A stretch of DNA of 64,000 nucleotides from JASLCR01 sp036405235 (lineage in GTDB: Bacteria; Patescibacteriota; Saccharimonadia; Saccharimonadales; Saccharimonadaceae). The notes beneath the pieces are model-generated. The model was not told the origin of the DNA and searched no databases. It saw only the letters and a program-made list of their open reading frames with translations. Of the stretch, positions 1 through 8,160 are shown piece by piece. The stretch lies in the NCBI GenBank assembly GCA_036405235.1, contig DASWYA010000001.1, forward strand, positions 186,001-250,000, read 5' to 3'. Position numbers and translations under genes: made by a program. Position 1 is the first letter of the stretch, and each line of letters begins with the position of its first letter.

Positions 1-556
1 CTTGATGTATGATTGCCCAGAGTTCGCAACCGAGAAGAATGTTATCATATTGCTCATTTGTAGGTAGAGGTACGCGAATGTGAAAAAAGCCGCGACTACC
101 CTCGTCTACGTATGTGATGTCAGCTTTGTCCTTACCTTGCTTAGTTATTGAGATGCGTATAGAATCACCGTGATGCACTGGATCAATCTCGAGGTCTCTG
201 GCTAAACACACGCCGGCGAGTAGGCTGCGCATTTGCTTCATCGGACTGAATGGCCGCTTAGTTTTGCGATTATCTGGACCGAGCTCTACATACGCTTCAA
301 ATGAATTGTTGCCTGTTGAGTCTTCGACGATTTCTATCTCACTTGCAGATATTATCTCAAGACTTCCCCGGTACTCGTCGTCAAATACGCGCAGTAGACG
401 AGTCGTTGTATTCCGCTCTTTGGTAACAGGATGTATTTCTCCTGGAAGATTAAACTCTTTGTCGTTGTACGGAAAAATACTCAGCCCTATGACGGGTTGT
501 TCGATGGAATTCTCGGTGTAGCCGCCTTGTACGGCAAGCTCAAAGTTACGGGACAT
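1..556 (-). CDS. hypothetical protein, 3' end outside window
   Basis: An open frame runs from an ATG at 556 to the window edge with no stop, giving at least 185 residues starting MSRNFELAVQGGY. It is rich in beta-prone and charged segments, with no signal peptide, membrane segment or motif I recognise. It follows the 319-aa gene on the same strand after a 62-nt gap, so the two may share a transcript. A TATTAT hexamer about 9 nt before the ATG fits the short-leader promoters seen elsewhere here. The function is unknown. That it is real rests on the long open frame and coding-like composition. Confidence 0.7.
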   Translation of the reverse strand, partial: MSRNFELAVQGGYTENSIEQPVIGLSIFPYNDKEFNLPGEIHPVTKERNTTTRLLRVFDDEYRGSLEIISASEIEIVEDSTGNNSFEAYVELGPDNRKTKRPFSPMKQMRSLLAGVCLARDLEIDPVHHGDSIRISITKQGKDKADITYVDEGSRGFFHIRVPLPTNEQYDNILLGCELWAIIHQ

Positions 557-618
557 CTTGAGGAAATAATACAATCTAAACTGTATTGAGTCAATATACT
601 TTGATCGATTGCTGCTGA

Positions 619-1578
619 TTATTCATTGATTAATGAGCTGAGCGCTTCCTCGAATCGAACAGACTCAAGTAATGAATGTGTGGAGATCAGCCTTTTTGAT
701 CTATATGCAAGTGTGATTGCACGTTCTATGACTCTACGTAGCGCATCATCTGAGTAATCTTGAAAGTGTGTATCAAGTTTCTCGTATTGAAGAGTGGGAG
801 CGATACGAGGCAGCGGCTGTTCTAATTGCAAGTTGTCGAACGCCGTGAGGCCTTCAAGGAGTGCGATACCGAATCGACAGGCGTCGGGGGCGCGTTCAAG
901 ACCGACCTTTAGCGTCTTATTGACAATATGCTCGTCTAAGGATTGCTCCTCTAGTAGGGGGTGTACTGCCTTTGTTCCGAAATTATGAAGAAATGTCCAA
1001 AGTTCAGCGCTGAGTTCGGCGTCAAAGTGTCGTTGTATCGTCGGCTGTTCGGGATCTGAGTTTAAGATGAAGCGATATTGGATAGAGTCATCTAGGATTT
1101 TAATACTGATGGCAACTGGCTCATCCGAAACGATATCAGTTACAAAAATAACTGCTGTGTTTTCTTTAGGGTCATATGAAAAATCAATCTCACAATTCAG
1201 ACGAATAATCTGGTCGAGTTCATGCATTAACTCGATGCCAAGTGTTTTGGCATTTGGTATTCTCCGTCGTCCAGACATGGGAAATTTACTTTCTACTATA
1301 CCAATGAAATAATCAATATTATCTTCTTCTTGATCTTCAACTGGAAAGTAGTAAAGCTGCGACTTTATGAGAGCTGTGTCTGGTGTATCTGGAAAACTAT
1401 AATCGGCAAGCAATTGCCAGTGTCGCTGTCCATTGCTGTCGATGTAGTCGAGGTTATAATCTGTGTCGCATTGATCAAAAATTTGCCCTGAAAATGGTCC
1501 GGAGGATTTGTCAAAAAACGTATCACCTACTTCACGCATAGCGCGATGATAGCGAACATAGTAGTCCTTTGCAAGCAT
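619..1578 (-). CDS. hypothetical protein (319 aa)
   Basis: This 319-residue protein is soluble-looking and acidic. It has no signal peptide, no membrane span and no nucleotide-binding motif. The N-terminus (MLAKDYYVRYHRAM) and the dense mix of aromatic and acidic residues do not match a family I know. It is divergent from the ABC-F gene, and the start codons are only about 40 nt apart. Its own stop is followed 62 nt later by the partial gene at the window edge. The two minus-strand genes may be functionally linked, but nothing in the sequence says how. Confidence 0.75.
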   Translation of the reverse strand: MLAKDYYVRYHRAMREVGDTFFDKSSGPFSGQIFDQCDTDYNLDYIDSNGQRHWQLLADYSFPDTPDTALIKSQLYYFPVEDQEEDNIDYFIGIVESKFPMSGRRRIPNAKTLGIELMHELDQIIRLNCEIDFSYDPKENTAVIFVTDIVSDEPVAISIKILDDSIQYRFILNSDPEQPTIQRHFDAELSAELWTFLHNFGTKAVHPLLEEQSLDEHIVNKTLKVGLERAPDACRFGIALLEGLTAFDNLQLEQPLPRIAPTLQYEKLDTHFQDYSDDALRRVIERAITLAYRSKRLISTHSLLESVRFEEALSSLINE

Positions 1579-1619
1579 AGGAAGGATTAGCGAGCTTATC
1601 TCTGGTACAATTGATAGAC

Positions 1620-3257
1620 GTGATTGCAGATATTTCGATTAGTGAGAAATCATTTGGCTCTAAGATTTTGATGACCAATGTAAAGTTTTCGGTAGACGAC
1701 GGCGAGAAAGTCGGCGTTATTGGTCGTAATGGTGTGGGTAAAAGTACATTGTTTGGTATGCTTATCGGCGAAGATCTGGATTATTCTGGTGATATTATCT
1801 ATAAAAAAGGCACCAGTGTGGTCGCGACAGCTCAAGAGCATGACGGGTTGAGCGATCAGACGGTGCTCCAGTATATTCTTGCTGGCTTGCCTGAGTACGC
1901 GGCACTATCTCACATTGTCGAGACGTATCCACTGACTATGGGTGATGACATGCGAAAAATTGATGAATATACAGAGGCACTCGATCGATTTGAGCAAAAA
2001 GGATTCTATCAAATCGAGGAGAAAGTAGAGCGCGAGCTCGATACATTTCAGCTTCCGGATGTAGCACATCGTCCATTCACTTCCCTCTCTGGTGGGCAAA
2101 AACGACTTGTCGAGGTAGTGAAAGTAATGCATTCTGACGCACACCTGGCGCTTATTGATGAGCCGACTAACCATATGGATTACGTGGCAAAACAACAGTT
2201 CATCGACTGGATGAAGTCGGCACGTGAAGCGATGCTGATCATTACGCATGATCGAGATGTCCTCGGCCAAGTTGATAGAATTATTGAGCTGAAGGATGGT
2301 GGCTCTCAAAGTTTCACGGGTAATTATGACGCGTATCTAAAGCAAAATGCTCACAGCACCGGCACCGCAATGAACGAATTTGAGTTGATCGAAAAGCGGA
2401 TTCGCAACCTCAAGCAGAAAGTGATTGACTATCAGCGCCTAAAGGAGAAGTCGCGAAATCCAGGTACAATCCAGAAGTTTAAACGCCTTGAGCAAGATTC
2501 TCGTAAAGAACTTGCTGAGCTCTCTGCTAAAGAAAAGCCAACTTTTTGGATAGATAAAGAGTCGACTGCCGAGCTAAACTACAAAGTTGCGAGTCAGTAC
2601 AAGAAGTTTAAAGCAAAGAATATTCGTATGAACATCAAAGATGATGCCTCTCGGTCAAAACATGTACTTGTTGAGGCTCGAGATCTTAGTCTTGGCTATG
2701 AGTCATCGCTTTTTGGTGACATAAATATTGACCTTCGTGAAGGCGAATCTATCGAGCTCAGAGGGCGAAATGGTGCCGGTAAATCGACGCTGATTAAAAG
2801 GCTACTTGGCACCGAAGACGTAAAAGTCTTTGCGGGCGAGATAAAGCTTGATCCTATGGTGCGTGTTGGTGTGTATGAGCAAGAAGTAAGTCCGACCTAT
2901 TTTACGCTCAGTCTTCATGATGCGATCGAGCGAGTGTATCTGGATAAGAATTTGCCGGTTGGTGAAACGGTCATTCGCGGGCTTATGAACGATTATTTGT
3001 TTACTGAAGGAGACGGACAGGTGCCAGTCTCAAAACTGTCTGGTGGGCAGAAGGCTCGTTTGCAGATTATCGCAATGCTTGCCAATGATCCGCAACTTCT
3101 CGTACTTGACGAGCCAACAAACCATCTTGATCTGCCGAGTATCGAAGAACTCGAAACAGCACTTGAAAAGTATTCAGGTGCGATACTGTATGTTAGTCAT
3201 GACGATTATTTCCGTCAGGCGATAGGTGGTGAAATAGTCCGTGTTGGCGCCGAGTAA
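1620..3257 (+). CDS. ABC-F family ATP-binding protein
   Basis: This soluble protein has two ABC ATPase domains and no membrane domain, which is the ABC-F arrangement of ribosome-associated translation factors (EttA, Uup, antibiotic-resistance types). Domain 1 has Walker A GRNGVGKST and signature LSGGQKRLVEVV, then LALIDEPTNHMD. The linker (about residues 245-320) is rich in Lys, Arg and Glu, as in the P-site tRNA interaction motif. Domain 2 has GRNGAGKSTLIKRL, LSGGQKARLQI and LLVLDEPTNHLD. The longest frame begins with TTG at 1611, but TGG-TACAAT (1604-1611) is a likely extended -10 box that overlaps it. I therefore prefer GTG at 1620. The ABC-F call is firm; the subfamily and the ligand are not resolved. 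Confidence 0.93.
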   Translation: MIADISISEKSFGSKILMTNVKFSVDDGEKVGVIGRNGVGKSTLFGMLIGEDLDYSGDIIYKKGTSVVATAQEHDGLSDQTVLQYILAGLPEYAALSHIVETYPLTMGDDMRKIDEYTEALDRFEQKGFYQIEEKVERELDTFQLPDVAHRPFTSLSGGQKRLVEVVKVMHSDAHLALIDEPTNHMDYVAKQQFIDWMKSAREAMLIITHDRDVLGQVDRIIELKDGGSQSFTGNYDAYLKQNAHSTGTAMNEFELIEKRIRNLKQKVIDYQRLKEKSRNPGTIQKFKRLEQDSRKELAELSAKEKPTFWIDKESTAELNYKVASQYKKFKAKNIRMNIKDDASRSKHVLVEARDLSLGYESSLFGDINIDLREGESIELRGRNGAGKSTLIKRLLGTEDVKVFAGEIKLDPMVRVGVYEQEVSPTYFTLSLHDAIERVYLDKNLPVGETVIRGLMNDYLFTEGDGQVPVSKLSGGQKARLQIIAMLANDPQLLVLDEPTNHLDLPSIEELETALEKYSGAILYVSHDDYFRQAIGGEIVRVGAE

Positions 3258-3261
3258 TATA

Positions 3262-3471
3262 TCAGTGAGACTCAGGTTTTGCTCGTGTAAGATGCCAGAA
3301 TCGGCACACTGGGCACTGGTAAACCCGGAGATCGAGCGAAGGATTTTGTAGTTCACTAAGATCTGCTGCCTGCTGCGCTTCCCGTTCGCTTCTGTGCTTA
3401 ACTTTTCGAGTACATGACGAAACATCCCCTGAAAAGGGGATGTGTTTCGGGGGTATGTGTCGTCTTGGCAT
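3262..3471 (-). CDS. small zinc-ribbon-like protein
   Basis: A 69-aa basic protein. Its C-terminal half reads YQCPVCRFWHLTRAK, a CxxC followed by WHLT, as in many short uncharacterised bacterial proteins that convert numbers of Lys/Arg residues and one half zinc site. The start ATG overlaps the stop of the glutaredoxin gene by one base (TAATG), so the two are probably translationally coupled. The role is unknown; a zinc or redox link is suggested only by the neighbour. A perfect 9-bp hairpin with a GAAA loop (plus-strand 3422-3443) lies inside the coding sequence. Confidence 0.65.
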   Translation of the reverse strand: MPRRHIPPKHIPFSGDVSSCTRKVKHRSEREAQQAADLSELQNPSLDLRVYQCPVCRFWHLTRAKPESH

Positions 3472-3746
3472 TAGGCTGCTGGCACAAGATTGTTCTTGTC
3501 GAACGCCGCCTGGAGCTTTGGACGATCAAATCCTAAGACAATTTCGCCGGCTACATCAGTAACTGGCACGCCTTGGAAATTGCCGCCGATTTTTTCAAGC
3601 AGCTCTTTATTAGCGTCTTCGTCTTCCTCAATATTCTTAGAGACATACTTGACGCCAAGCTTGTCCATCCACTGCTTTTCTGTAGCACAAAATGCGCACC
3701 AAGTCGTGCTGTAAATGGTGACTTGTGGTGTTTGTGTATCGCTCAT
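3471..3746 (-). CDS. glutaredoxin-like protein (mycoredoxin type)
   Basis: This 91-aa thioredoxin-fold protein has the redox motif WCAFC at residues 17-21 and the cis-proline segment GVPVTDV near residue 60, followed by the helix GFDRPKLQAAF. These are hallmarks of the small glutaredoxins and mycoredoxins that reduce mixed disulfides. The CxFC active site lies between the classic CPYC and actinobacterial CxWC forms. A GATACT box ends 5 nt before the ATG (3752-3757, minus), so the mRNA may have almost no leader. The zinc-ribbon gene follows with a one-base overlap. The electron donor cannot be told from the sequence. Confidence 0.9.
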   Translation of the reverse strand: MSDTQTPQVTIYSTTWCAFCATEKQWMDKLGVKYVSKNIEEDEDANKELLEKIGGNFQGVPVTDVAGEIVLGFDRPKLQAAFDKNNLVPAA

Positions 3747-3837
3747 GATTTAGTATCCCCTACCTTTTCATTAACTTTATTTACTATACATTATACACTA
3801 AATTTTCAGGCTATACCATAGTATTCCAAAGTGCTAT

Positions 3838-3843
3838 TATAAT
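3838..3843 (+). promoter_or_regulatory. -10 box of the RCC1 gene
   Basis: A perfect TATAAT ends 11 nt before the ATG at 3855. Initiation about 7 nt downstream would leave a leader of only about 4-5 nt. There is no clear -35 box. Confidence 0.6.
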
Positions 3844-3854
3844 CATAAGTATTT

Positions 3855-6710
3855 ATGAGAGAGAGTAAAATACGTGACTATCAGCGAGGGTTTGCGCTTC
3901 CAACTGTGCTTATTGCTTCCGTTGTCATGTTTATTGTCCTGCTCACTGCTCTAGGTGCGACAAGTTCTATATCTGAAGGCTTGAGAAATCAACATCTGGA
4001 TCGAATCTCGCGCGAGGCTGCCCAGTCTGGTGTGGCTATGGCTCAAGCGTGCATAGATGGTGGCAGTAGTGCTGGCACTTGGACAAGTGCTAAACCTCTA
4101 AAACCAAATACAGATTGTGTCGGTGATGAGACTACTTCTTGTCCGACTACGAGCACTGATGGTGCTTGTTATGTTCTACAGAACGGTAATTTTCGTACAC
4201 TTTATAGAGTTACGGTTATTACGGATTCGGGCGGTAATCCAACAGGCATCTCATCTGAAGGAGTTGTTCGCCAGGTCCGTACGTCCAATGGTGTTGTCTC
4301 AAAAGAAAGTACGGTAACTCTAAAGGCGACTTTAAAAGGTGAACCATTAACATGGAAGCAGATCTCAGCGGGTGGTTACCATGCGTGTGGTATTGCCTCT
4401 GATAACAAAGCTTACTGTTGGGGGCGCAACACATATGGTCAGCTTGGTGACAGCACTACAACCAACTCCAGTACGCCTGTCGCCGTTTCGCAGGGCGCTA
4501 TGCCTGCAGGTGCTACTGTGTTACAGATATATGCAGGTAATTATCATACCTGTGCGATTGCTTCCGACAACAAGATGTATTGTTGGGGCTACAATTTTAG
4601 CGGTCAGCTTGGTGACGGTACTACTACTAATCGCACTAGCCCTGTTGCTGTTTCGCAGGGCGCTATGCCATCTGGTGCTACGATACAGCAGGTATCTCCC
4701 GGCGGCTCACATACCTGTGCGATTGCTTCCGACAATCAAGCCTACTGCTGGGGTCTTAATTCCTCTGGTCAGCTCGGAAGTAATTCGACGACTAACTCCA
4801 ATACGCCTGTCAAAGTGGTCACTTCATTCTTCGGCGGTCTTTCCTTCCGCCAGATTTCAACAGGAGTTTCAAATACTTGCATTATTGCTTCCGACAATCA
4901 AGCCTACTGCTGGGGTAGCAATGCTTATGGACAGCTTGGCATAGGGTCAACTACTCAATACTACGGGCCTGTTACTGCTGCTGGCGGTGCGCTGGCTGGT
5001 CAAACGGTTCGTGAGATAACGGTTGGTGCAACTTATGCCTGCGCCGTAGCTTCCGATAATAAAGCGTATTGCTGGGGAGCTGGTAGCTCAGGTCAGCTTG
5101 GCAATAATTCTACAGCCACCTCCCTGAGTCCTGTCGCCGTCTCGCAAGGCCTCATGCCGGCTGGAGCTACGGTACAGCAAATTTCCGCTTCGATCTCCTC
5201 AAGTTCGCATACCTGCGCCATCGCTTCCGATAATAAAGCCTACTGCTGGGGATACGCTGCTACGTATGGTCTTGGCAACGGCTCAAGCTTTCAGCGTAAT
5301 ACTCCCGGCTCCGTCTCGCAGGGCGCTATGCCTGCCGCTGTCACTGTGAAGCAGATCTCTGCTACAAGTTATGGTTACGGCTGCGCCATCGCTTCCGATA
5401 ATAAAGCCTACTGCTGGGGATATAATAGCTATGGCCAGCTTGGTGATGGCACGACTACTCAACAGACTACTCCTGTTGCGGTTACAGGAGTATCCTCTGC
5501 TGGAGTTGGCTCAGCGACGGCGAATAGTGTAGCTGTTGGTAGTAGTCATGCCTGCGCCATCGCTTCCGACAACAAAGCCTACTGCTGGGGGTCTAATAGC
5601 TATGGCCAGCTTGGTGACAGTACTAATACTACTCGCAATAGTCCTGTGTCTATTGTCCAGGGCGCAATGCCTACAGGTGCTATTGTCCGGCAAGTATCGA
5701 CAAATGCCGCTCATACCTGTGCTATTGCCTCGGACAACCAAGCCTACTGCCAGGGTTATAATGGCTATGGCCAGCTTGGTGATGGCACGACTACTCAACG
5801 TAATACTCCTGTTGCTGTTGCTCAAGGTGCTATTCCAGCAGGTGCTACCTTCCGCCAGATCTCAGTTGGTCTTGGCAATACCGCAACCCAAACTCACACC
5901 TGCGCCATCGCTTCCGATAACAAAGCCTACTGCTGGGGATATAATGGCTATAGTCAGCTTGGTGATGGTGTCACTACTACTCGCACTAGTCCTGTAGCCG
6001 TCTTGCAAGGCGCAATGCCAGCAAGTGCTACATTCCGCCAGATCTCTGCCGGAGGTATCCATAGTTGCGGCATCGCCTCCGACAACAAAGCGTATTGCTG
6101 GGGTTACAACTTTAACGGCCAAGTCGGTGATGGTACCAGTACTACTCGCACTACTCCCGTTGCTGTTGCTCAAGGCGCAATGCCTGCGGGTGCTACATTC
6201 CGCCAGATTTCAACAGGTGGCAGTTATAGCTGTGGCATCGCCTCCGACAACAAAGCATACTGTTGGGGTTTCAACAGTAGCGGTCAGCTTGGTGACGGCA
6301 CTACTACTACTCGCACTACTCCCGTTGCTGTTGCTCAAGGCGCAATGCCTGCGGGTGCTACATTCCGCCAGATTTCAACAGGCAGTACCTATGCTTGTGC
6401 CATCGCCTCCGATAACAAAGTCTACTGCTGGGGGTCTGGTGCCTCTGGAAAGCTTGGTGATGGCGCTGCTCTTAATCGCACTAGCCCTGTTGCTGTTACC
6501 CAAGGAGGTATGCCATCTGGCGTAATAATACGGGATGTTTCTGCTGGCAACTCAAGCGCTACCTGCGCCATAGCCTCCGACAATAAAGTCTACTGCTGGG
6601 GTCTTAACTCGTCTGGCCAGCTTGGCGACGGCACTACTACAAGCACTACTGCACCATCTGAAACAAAACCGTTTCCTGGTGCGTCAGCAAGTGCTGGGGT
6701 GATATACTAA
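3855..6710 (+). CDS. pilin-like membrane-anchored protein with 14 RCC1 repeats
   Basis: This 951-aa protein starts with a short basic leader, then GFALPTVLIASVVMF, which resembles a type IV prepilin or PilX N-terminus (Gly before a hydrophobic helix, about residues 13-40). Residues about 165-945 hold 14 RCC1 units, each with C-A-I-A-S-D-N-(K/Q)-A-Y-C-W-G followed by a GQLGDGTTT-like turn. Seven units make one RCC1 propeller, so 14 suggest two. The spacer between units 7 and 8 (VSSAGVGSATANSV) is unlike the others and may be the domain boundary. Each unit carries two Cys, suiting an extracytoplasmic site. Unit 9 has CQG instead of CWG. It is probably a surface adhesin or minor pilin, by inference. 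The gene stands alone behind its own promoter. Confidence 0.88.
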   Translation: MRESKIRDYQRGFALPTVLIASVVMFIVLLTALGATSSISEGLRNQHLDRISREAAQSGVAMAQACIDGGSSAGTWTSAKPLKPNTDCVGDETTSCPTTSTDGACYVLQNGNFRTLYRVTVITDSGGNPTGISSEGVVRQVRTSNGVVSKESTVTLKATLKGEPLTWKQISAGGYHACGIASDNKAYCWGRNTYGQLGDSTTTNSSTPVAVSQGAMPAGATVLQIYAGNYHTCAIASDNKMYCWGYNFSGQLGDGTTTNRTSPVAVSQGAMPSGATIQQVSPGGSHTCAIASDNQAYCWGLNSSGQLGSNSTTNSNTPVKVVTSFFGGLSFRQISTGVSNTCIIASDNQAYCWGSNAYGQLGIGSTTQYYGPVTAAGGALAGQTVREITVGATYACAVASDNKAYCWGAGSSGQLGNNSTATSLSPVAVSQGLMPAGATVQQISASISSSSHTCAIASDNKAYCWGYAATYGLGNGSSFQRNTPGSVSQGAMPAAVTVKQISATSYGYGCAIASDNKAYCWGYNSYGQLGDGTTTQQTTPVAVTGVSSAGVGSATANSVAVGSSHACAIASDNKAYCWGSNSYGQLGDSTNTTRNSPVSIVQGAMPTGAIVRQVSTNAAHTCAIASDNQAYCQGYNGYGQLGDGTTTQRNTPVAVAQGAIPAGATFRQISVGLGNTATQTHTCAIASDNKAYCWGYNGYSQLGDGVTTTRTSPVAVLQGAMPASATFRQISAGGIHSCGIASDNKAYCWGYNFNGQVGDGTSTTRTTPVAVAQGAMPAGATFRQISTGGSYSCGIASDNKAYCWGFNSSGQLGDGTTTTRTTPVAVAQGAMPAGATFRQISTGSTYACAIASDNKVYCWGSGASGKLGDGAALNRTSPVAVTQGGMPSGVIIRDVSAGNSSATCAIASDNKVYCWGLNSSGQLGDGTTTSTTAPSETKPFPGASASAGVIY
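4353..6670 (+). repeat. tandem RCC1-encoding repeat array
   Basis: Fourteen in-frame units of about 50-57 codons. The best-conserved DNA core encodes ASDNKAYCWG. Units 11-13 are the most alike: 6140-6217 and 6305-6382 are identical over 78 bp at a 165-bp period, which points to recent duplication or gene conversion. Confidence 0.85.
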
Positions 6711-6764
6711 ACTTACGCTAAGTTTTTATGTGTGTGATGTGTTTTCAAAATCTTCTGTAAATGG

Positions 6765-6770
6765 TATACT
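6765..6770 (+). promoter_or_regulatory. extended -10 promoter of the ATP synthase operon
   Basis: TGG-TATACT ends 7 nt before the ATG at 6778, which predicts a leaderless first gene. A weak hairpin (AAACTTA/TAAGTTT, 6709-6725) followed by T residues separates it from the RCC1 gene. Confidence 0.6.
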
Positions 6771-6777
6771 GAAGCGG

Positions 6778-7029
6778 ATGAGTACTTCGTCCGATAAGCA
6801 CGATACTCCCGCCGCGCCGCCGGATCATTCGACGGTCGTTTTCATGCTCGGTACTATTGCGGACACTACATGGAGAATGTTTGTGCCAACTGTAGGACTG
6901 ATGTGCGGTGGATACTGGGCGGATCAAACGTTCGGGACAAAGCCTTGGCTATTTATAGTTGGACTTGTCGTCGGAAGCGGGATAGCGATACTACTTGTCA
7001 AGCAACAGTTAACGAAGAAAAAAGTATGA
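6778..7029 (+). CDS. AtpZ/AtpI-like ATP synthase accessory membrane protein
   Basis: This 83-aa protein has two hydrophobic segments (MFVPTVGLMCGGYWADQTFG and PWLFIVGLVVGSGIAILLV), the usual form of the small gene that begins many bacterial atp operons. AtpI/AtpZ proteins are thought to help c-ring assembly or ion supply. A longer frame from 6730 would encode the promoter region. The ATG at 6778 lies 7 nt after TATACT and is the better start. The stop overlaps atpB by 4 nt (ATGA). Position and topology carry the call; sequence conservation is low. Confidence 0.8.
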   Translation: MSTSSDKHDTPAAPPDHSTVVFMLGTIADTTWRMFVPTVGLMCGGYWADQTFGTKPWLFIVGLVVGSGIAILLVKQQLTKKKV

Positions 7030-7859
7030 TACAGAATTTTGCTGCAGCAGGACCACACATTGAACTCAAAGCAGAGGAAATTTTCTCGCTTGGACCAGTG
7101 CATGTCACGAATGCAGTTATCTTGGGGGTAATTGGTTTCGCTATTTCTCTTATCTTGCTTTTTTATGTAGCCGGACAGCTGAAGCGCGGTAAAAAGAAGT
7201 CATTTTTGACGAAGCTCACCCAGTGGGCATTTGAGGGATTCTACAACCAAGCAGTTGAAGTAATTGGCGATAAAAAGCTAGCTCGTAAGATCTTTCCGCT
7301 TGCGATCACGATGTTCTTCGTCGTTCTCGTGTGTTATTGGCTCAGTGTACTCCCAGGCGTTGGTTCAATCACCTACAACGGTGTTCCTGTATTTCGTGCA
7401 CTGCCGGCTGACCTGAATTTTACATTTGCACTCGCTATCATTACTCTCGTTACGACGCAGATTTATGCGGTAAGACAGCACGGCGCTTTTGGCAATATTG
7501 GGCGATACTTCAAGAATCCTTTCAAAGATCCAATTAGCGCATTTGAAGGTGTTCTTGAATTTATCGGTGAGTTTAGTCGTACGATTGCGCTTTCCTTCCG
7601 TTTGTTTGGAAATGCATTTGCTGGTGAGGTGCTCCTCATTCTGATTGGATTCTTAACGAGCTATGCGGCAAGTGTAATTTTGCCGTTCTTTATGTTGTTC
7701 GAGCTATTTATCGGCTTTATCCAGGCATATGTGTTCTTTGTCTTGACACTTATCTTCACTTCCCTTGCTATCGCTTCTCATGGAGATCACGGGAGCGACC
7801 ACGATTCTGATCATTCTTCTGCTGAGCTTACAAAGAAGAAAGCTGATGCTCCTGTGTAG
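7026..7859 (+). CDS. atpB: ATP synthase F0 subunit a
   Basis: This 277-aa integral membrane protein forms the proton channel with the c-ring. The diagnostic segment LSFRLFGNAFAGEVLL carries the essential Arg, and FELFIGFIQAYVFFVLTLIF is the conserved last helix. It has about 5-6 membrane spans, with an extracytoplasmic N-terminus typical of the family. The start at 7026 is fixed by the 4-nt ATGA overlap with the preceding gene. The longer upstream frame would overlap that gene in another frame. The C-terminal tail is His/Asp-rich (GDHGSDHDSDHSS), an unusual possible metal-binding or simply disordered end. Confidence 0.97.
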   Translation: MIQNFAAAGPHIELKAEEIFSLGPVHVTNAVILGVIGFAISLILLFYVAGQLKRGKKKSFLTKLTQWAFEGFYNQAVEVIGDKKLARKIFPLAITMFFVVLVCYWLSVLPGVGSITYNGVPVFRALPADLNFTFALAIITLVTTQIYAVRQHGAFGNIGRYFKNPFKDPISAFEGVLEFIGEFSRTIALSFRLFGNAFAGEVLLILIGFLTSYAASVILPFFMLFELFIGFIQAYVFFVLTLIFTSLAIASHGDHGSDHDSDHSSAELTKKKADAPV

Positions 7860-7860
7860 T

Positions 7861-7880
7861 GACTTGTCTTATAGCAAGTC
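7861..7880 (+). promoter_or_regulatory. intercistronic hairpin between atpB and atpE
   Basis: GACTTG and CAAGTC pair around an 8-nt loop just after the atpB stop. It sits in an 87-nt spacer ahead of atpE with its strong AAAGGAG site. Such spacers can protect or separately stabilise the abundant c-subunit message; that role is inference. Confidence 0.4.
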
Positions 7881-7946
7881 CCTCCATGGGAACATCAGCT
7901 CAGTAGAGAATGATACAATAACAGTAATAATAAAGGAGTAATAATA

Positions 7947-8156
7947 ATGGAACAACTAGCATTCGGTCTTGCCTATGCCCTACCTGCACTCGGTGCGGCT
8001 CTTGGTATCGGTCTTATTGGTGCGGCTGCGCTCAACGCGCTTGGTCGTAACCCAGAGAAACTATCAGACATCCGAACGCTGATGATTACTGCGATCGTCT
8101 TTGCTGACGCCCTCGCTATCATTGGTATCGTTGTAGCCTTTATCGCTAAGGGCTAA
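7947..8156 (+). CDS. atpE: ATP synthase F0 subunit c
   Basis: This 69-aa hairpin proteolipid forms the rotor ring. Helix 1 has the packed-glycine motif GAALGIGLIGAAA, the loop is GRNPE, and helix 2 has ITAIVFADALAI, where Asp54 is the ion-carrying carboxylate. The Na+ signature (Gln in helix 1, Glu-Ser/Thr in helix 2) is absent, so a proton-driven ring is likely. It has the strongest Shine-Dalgarno of the operon (AAAGGAG, 8 nt from the ATG), in keeping with the many copies needed per complex. Confidence 0.97.
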   Translation: MEQLAFGLAYALPALGAALGIGLIGAAALNALGRNPEKLSDIRTLMITAIVFADALAIIGIVVAFIAKG

Positions 8157-8160
8157 TCTG

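Noticed and set aside
264..521. 85-aa plus-strand ORF
   Set aside because: It lies opposite the open minus-strand gene at 1-556, is Ser/Arg-rich, and has no ribosome site or promoter.
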